This document shows positions 59,944 through 64,000 of a DNA stretch of 64,000 nt, piece after piece. Source of the DNA: Acanthochlamys bracteata (Eukaryota > Streptophyta > Magnoliopsida > Pandanales > Velloziaceae); NCBI GenBank assembly GCA_019914995.1, contig CM034141.1, positions 4,256,001 through 4,320,000 of the forward strand, given 5' to 3'. Numbering within the stretch: the stretch's first letter is position 1; each line of letters begins with the position of its first letter. The position numbers and the translations under genes were made by a program. Under the pieces are notes generated by a model. The model searched no databases and was not told the origin of the DNA. It saw only the letters and a program-made list of their open reading frames with translations.

Positions 59944-60235
59944 ATTCCTAACCATTGGAAGGGTTCTTCGATGTTGCAAGTTCTTGATTTCTCAAATAAC
60001 AATTTCAGTGGGCAGATTCCTAGATCATTAGGTTTCCTCCATCATTTGGAATCATTTTGCACCATAAGTAATAGCCGCAGGTAAAATCCCCTCATTTTCT
60101 GAGAAATTGTGCCCATCTAATTCTGGTTGATCTTATAGAGAACTTGTCAGACGTGTACCAAAATGGATTTCAAAAAACCTCACCTGCTTGAAAATAATCT
60201 CTTTGCTCACCAACAGTCTAATAATGATGTTACTA
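59944..60235 (+). pseudogene. LRR receptor-like protein pseudogene, 3' part
   Basis: Continues the same gene after the solo LTR: NHWKGSSMLQVLDFSNNNF, GQIPRSLGFLHHLES, then decayed repeats with NCAHL (about 60105) and a KWISKNLTCL-like segment (about 60165). Similarity ends near 60235. The C-terminal repeats, juxtamembrane region and transmembrane helix expected of an RLP are absent, replaced by the copia fossil. Confidence 0.8.
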
Positions 60236-63200
60236 GAAATACGGTTGCGTGCCTGAACGGTAATTAAATACAGCAAAATTTTTGGCACACATTAGGTCTT
60301 ATAATTCAAGTTAAAATCTTAAAGATGAATGATGCAATCACATAAATACAATATACGTCAAAAAAATTATAAAAAAAACTAATGGTGGTGTGGTCATAAA
60401 TGAAAATACTAAGCAACGAGATTATAATGTTGGCTGCACTCTTTATCAGACGTTAGAAGTATTTCTTATTTTTTTACTTCAATCTCACCTATATTGGACA
60501 TTTATAGGGTGTCAAAATAGTAAGTTATCTTTCTTTTAATAGTTTGTCCACTTTAATAACTACCTTCTCAAGATTTCAGCTTGGTAACCAACTCGTTAGT
60601 ATTAGTTCGTTGGCATAATTTTTCTATAGCAGTTAGAATGCAATAACTCCTATAAGATCTATGTTAGATTATATGTTGGACACCAATAGCTACTTATGAA
60701 CTGCTTGATGAAAATCTCATCAAAATCGCTTACATTTTACAAATATCTAATTTAAAGACACTTATTTTGTCTTTTAAAAAAATAAAGTTAGTGCAGAAGT
60801 ACCGCATCGAATGTATTAAAAATATGTAAAGGCAAAATAGAATAAGGGTTAGTGAACTTATTAACTGACTTCTGAAGTTCTAAATGTTGCCAATTTTACT
60901 CAACTCTGGTGCTTCATTGAGATGCTTTCTTCGGTTCCCTATAACAACTACTATTACTATCCTTATTGTTGTCTAATACTATTTCTTACAAAATTCTTCA
61001 AATTTTAAACTTGTCAGAAAGAACTGCCTTGGTTAAGATATGCACGGGATCTCCTTGGTAACACCCTAAGCAAGTTAATGCTCCCAGTGGAAACCATACC
61101 ATGAACAAAATGATATTGAGTTTCATGTTCAATTTTATATAAGATATAAGACATTTTGGCCAATCACAAATTAGAGACTCTTGTTTATACCTGAGTTTAT
61201 CTAGTAATCTCTTCATCAAAATGCTCTTCTTGCATGATTATTTTGATGTCATATACTCCACTTTTGTTATAGAAAGAGCTATAATATATTGCAATTTAGG
61301 ACACTAACTAATAGCACCATCTGTAAACTCGAAAACATAATAAGAAGTAGATTTTCGACTATCAAGATCATCTGTATAATTGAGTCTACAAAGTCTTTAA
61401 CAAGAAGTTTAGAGCTTTGTAACACGATAAAGCATCTAGAATTTTCTTGATTTACCTAACAAACGTTGTTGCAGTCATCCCGTGCTCATTGTCTAAATTT
61501 GCCATACTTTTAGTTACCACTCTCATTGCGTGGGCAATCTAGTTGAGTGTACAGATGCATACACTATTCGAGACATCTTCATCTTCTCTTTTATCTCTTT
61601 TCTTAGTTAAGACGTCATAAAAAAGATAATTTGAAACTGATAGAGAAAGGGTAGACACCGATTTATTTGTATGTATACCAAATCGCTGCAGAATGTTCCT
61701 TAGGTAGCCAATATAGGATAGTAGAATTTTCTATTGCCTCTGTCTCATTCTATCTATTTTTCAAAAATTTTGTTTACTAGACCAAAATCGTTTGTATTAA
61801 ATTCACTTACCAGTTGAGCATTCCAATTTTGGATGTGTTTCAACTTTGGGTAGCGAAAAGCATATCATCTATATACAGTAACAAAATGATATACTCATCT
61901 TTCTCAAACTGTTTGATATAAACACAAGAGTCCGAAACCTGTTTAATGTATCTAGGGCTCCCAATATAATCATCAAGTCTCTTATACCAGATTTGACTGA
62001 TTGTTAAACTAAGTTCTCTGTACGTACCTTAATAAAGCTTTTTACTTGATCATATATATCTCTTCTTCCAACTCATTGTGCAAGAATGTTGCTTTCAAGT
62101 TGAGTTGGTCAAAGAGTAGATCTAATGATATATATAATGCCAAGACTATGCGATTGTTGCCAAACGTACCACTAGAGAAAAGATTTTATTTAAGTCGACA
62201 CCTTTACTACCAGTAGTTTTGCTGTCTTGAAAAAGTGATACTAGTTTATAAGTCTATTCTTATGAAGTGCGTCACTCTCTTTGTGCATAGTCTTTATCCA
62301 ACCTGTAACATAGCCTTAGTTGATCCACCTTCTTCATCAAAAAGACTATATGTAAAGCTGGACACAGACTTGAAAAAATAATCCGTATATCTTTTAGGTG
62401 CTTTTTTCTTAAGAGTTGAACAATTAAGGGGTGAATTTTTAGACACTTCTTCCTCATGCGTGTCTCTTGATTCATGCACAGAATCTAAATTTTCTTTCTT
62501 ATCTTCTGTCTCCTTCGAATTGACAGTGTCATTTCTTGAATCTTGAAGCAAGTCTTGCTCCCTGTGGTAATCCGAGTGACATCATCTCCTTCTGATATCC
62601 TTTGTAGTTGGTCTCTGTAAAAGTCACATCTCTCTGAAAAAAATCTTAGTACTTGTGGGACCCTACAAGTGATAATCTATTACATATTTAGTATATCCCA
62701 AAAATACGCACTTAATAGATTTTGGATTCAACTTGGCTCTCTCTTCTATGATTTATACACCACAAAAACTAACAATCAAAGTCATAAAGGTCAAAATAAT
62801 TAACAACATTATCACTCCACAATTTAATTAATATTTTTAATCCAATAACAATTGAAAAGATAAGGTTCAATACATCACAATCTGTCTTGGTTGCCTCTGT
62901 CCAAAGAGAGTTAGATAAATCAACACCTTTAAGTATAACTCTTATCGCTCAAATAATGTCATGTTGAACCGCTTTGTAACTCCATTTTTTTGTAAATTAT
63001 AGACACAATGGATACCATTTGATCTTTTGTTCGGCTAAGAAAATAAGATTTTCGTTGTTGTATTATCTTATATTGTTCGATCTCAAGTTTCACTCTAGTT
63101 TTAAAGTACTTGAACCCACCAAAAACTTCTGACTTGTTTCGAATTGGATACACTATACTTTTTTTAGAAATAATAATCAATAAATATTATCAAATATTTG

Positions 63201-64000
63201 ACGATTGCAAGTGAAAGTTGCAGTGACTCCTACGTATCCGAGTGAATTATATCAAGAACAGCTTTGGCTCTAGAGGATGATTTTTAAAATTTGGTATGAT
63301 GCTACTTCTCGTTAGCACACTACTTACAAAATGATAACTAAACCTCAGATAGTCTTGGTAAGGGTTTTCAATTGTAGAGGATCTTAATGCCACACTCTGA
63401 AATGTGATCCAACTTCAAATGCCACATTAGAAGTATATTCTTTGTACTAATGTTAGATGTTATACTTTCATCTCTATGTAAAAGTGTCACCCCAAACAGT
63501 TGGTATAAGGTGGAATCAATATTTTCTATCCTCAAAACTTCATACTCGTTCTGGATGATCTTCATAATACCACTCTCTGTTCGGATCCTGCAGCCAATGT
63601 CATTAAATTGTTCGAGACATAGTAAAATTTTCATTAGGCAAAGCATATGTGTATCTTACTGATGATGCGAATTTCTCCATCTTCTTTCTTGAGAATCATG
63701 GAACTAACTCTAATAACTTTTAAAACATGGTCAATTCTCATGCAGACATTACCTAAAGAAACGGCTTCGTACTCATGAAATCAATCCCTTATTGATGTAA
63801 TGTGCCAAGATCCTATTGATCTAAAATCCAGACATCATAAAATTTGGCTTTATTTTTTTATAATAACTGCAATTTCACCAACTAAAGCCTTGCTATCATT
63901 TGTGTTATATACTACACATGCTTAAGACTTGGAGGTTTCTAGGATTTCTCGTTTGGCTAAGGACTTGCACTCACGTTTATAGCGTCCACACTTTTCGCAA
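60236..64000 (-). mobile_element. Broken copia retrotransposon, runs off the edge
   Basis: Minus-strand copia domains appear in order from the right edge. A Gag CCHC zinc knuckle (CEKCGRYKREC) lies at about 63960-64000 and a GAG-pre-integrase segment (MWHLKLDHISECGIKIL) at about 63370-63440. The integrase-to-RT hinge lies at about 62290-62550, reverse transcriptase at about 61700-62300, and RNase H text ending in DPVHILTKAV at about 61000-61120. About 60236-60990 should hold the 3' LTR, though I cannot fix its ends. The element is broken, with well over ten breaks, and old. Its 5' LTR lies outside the window. Confidence 0.82.

Overview
The window is nuclear DNA of a eudicot plant. The genes are split by short GT-AG introns in AT-rich sequence, and four recognisable plant genes are separated by long AT-rich spacers with plant-type transposable elements (copia and gypsy LTR elements, an RTE LINE, hAT- and Harbinger-like MITEs). 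Genus and species cannot be told from the sequence alone. There is no bacterial-type operon, CRISPR array, rRNA gene or convincing tRNA.

Layout. 1-5.3 kb: AT-rich spacer with a decayed PPR-like relic and a MITE. 5.3-9.93 kb (+): a four-coding-exon gene for a 155-residue glycine-rich organelle-targeted protein of the YL1/RF2-like type. 9.93-20.1 kb: gene-poor DNA with a histone H2A.X-like pseudogene exon, a 1.4-kb solo LTR with a perfect target-site duplication (TSD), and a compact gag-only LTR element (TR-GAG type) with two LTRs, primer-binding site, intact-looking gag frame and TSD. 20.16-32.26 kb (+): KNL1, the outer-kinetochore scaffold, with 15 exons (about 1,097 residues); its introns hold a 506-bp hAT-type MITE and a truncated RTE LINE. 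34.67-37.35 kb (-): cytosolic HSP90 with four exons (703 residues) and a heat-shock-element cluster upstream. 41.39-53.12 kb (+): a formin-binding-protein-4-like protein with two WW domains; exon 5 changes reading frame near 47.97 kb, so the copy as written would lose its second WW domain. 54.37-55.67 kb: a recent 650-bp tandem duplication. 55.76-60.24 kb: a decayed LRR receptor-like protein (RLP/EIX type) split by a 2.38-kb gypsy-like solo LTR with a perfect TSD. 60.24-64 kb: a broken copia fossil on the minus strand that runs off the right edge.

The genes do not form a pathway: they are an organelle protein, a kinetochore scaffold, a chaperone and a probable RNA-processing or actin-linked adaptor. 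I found no new multi-gene system. The points most worth a second look are the gag-only element, the frame switch in the WW-domain gene, a dispersed family of AT-rich small elements recurring at several loci, the 650-bp tandem duplication beside the dead resistance-type gene, and an unusual repeat block in KNL1. Exon borders were placed by eye from splice sites, phase and protein continuity, without transcript data.
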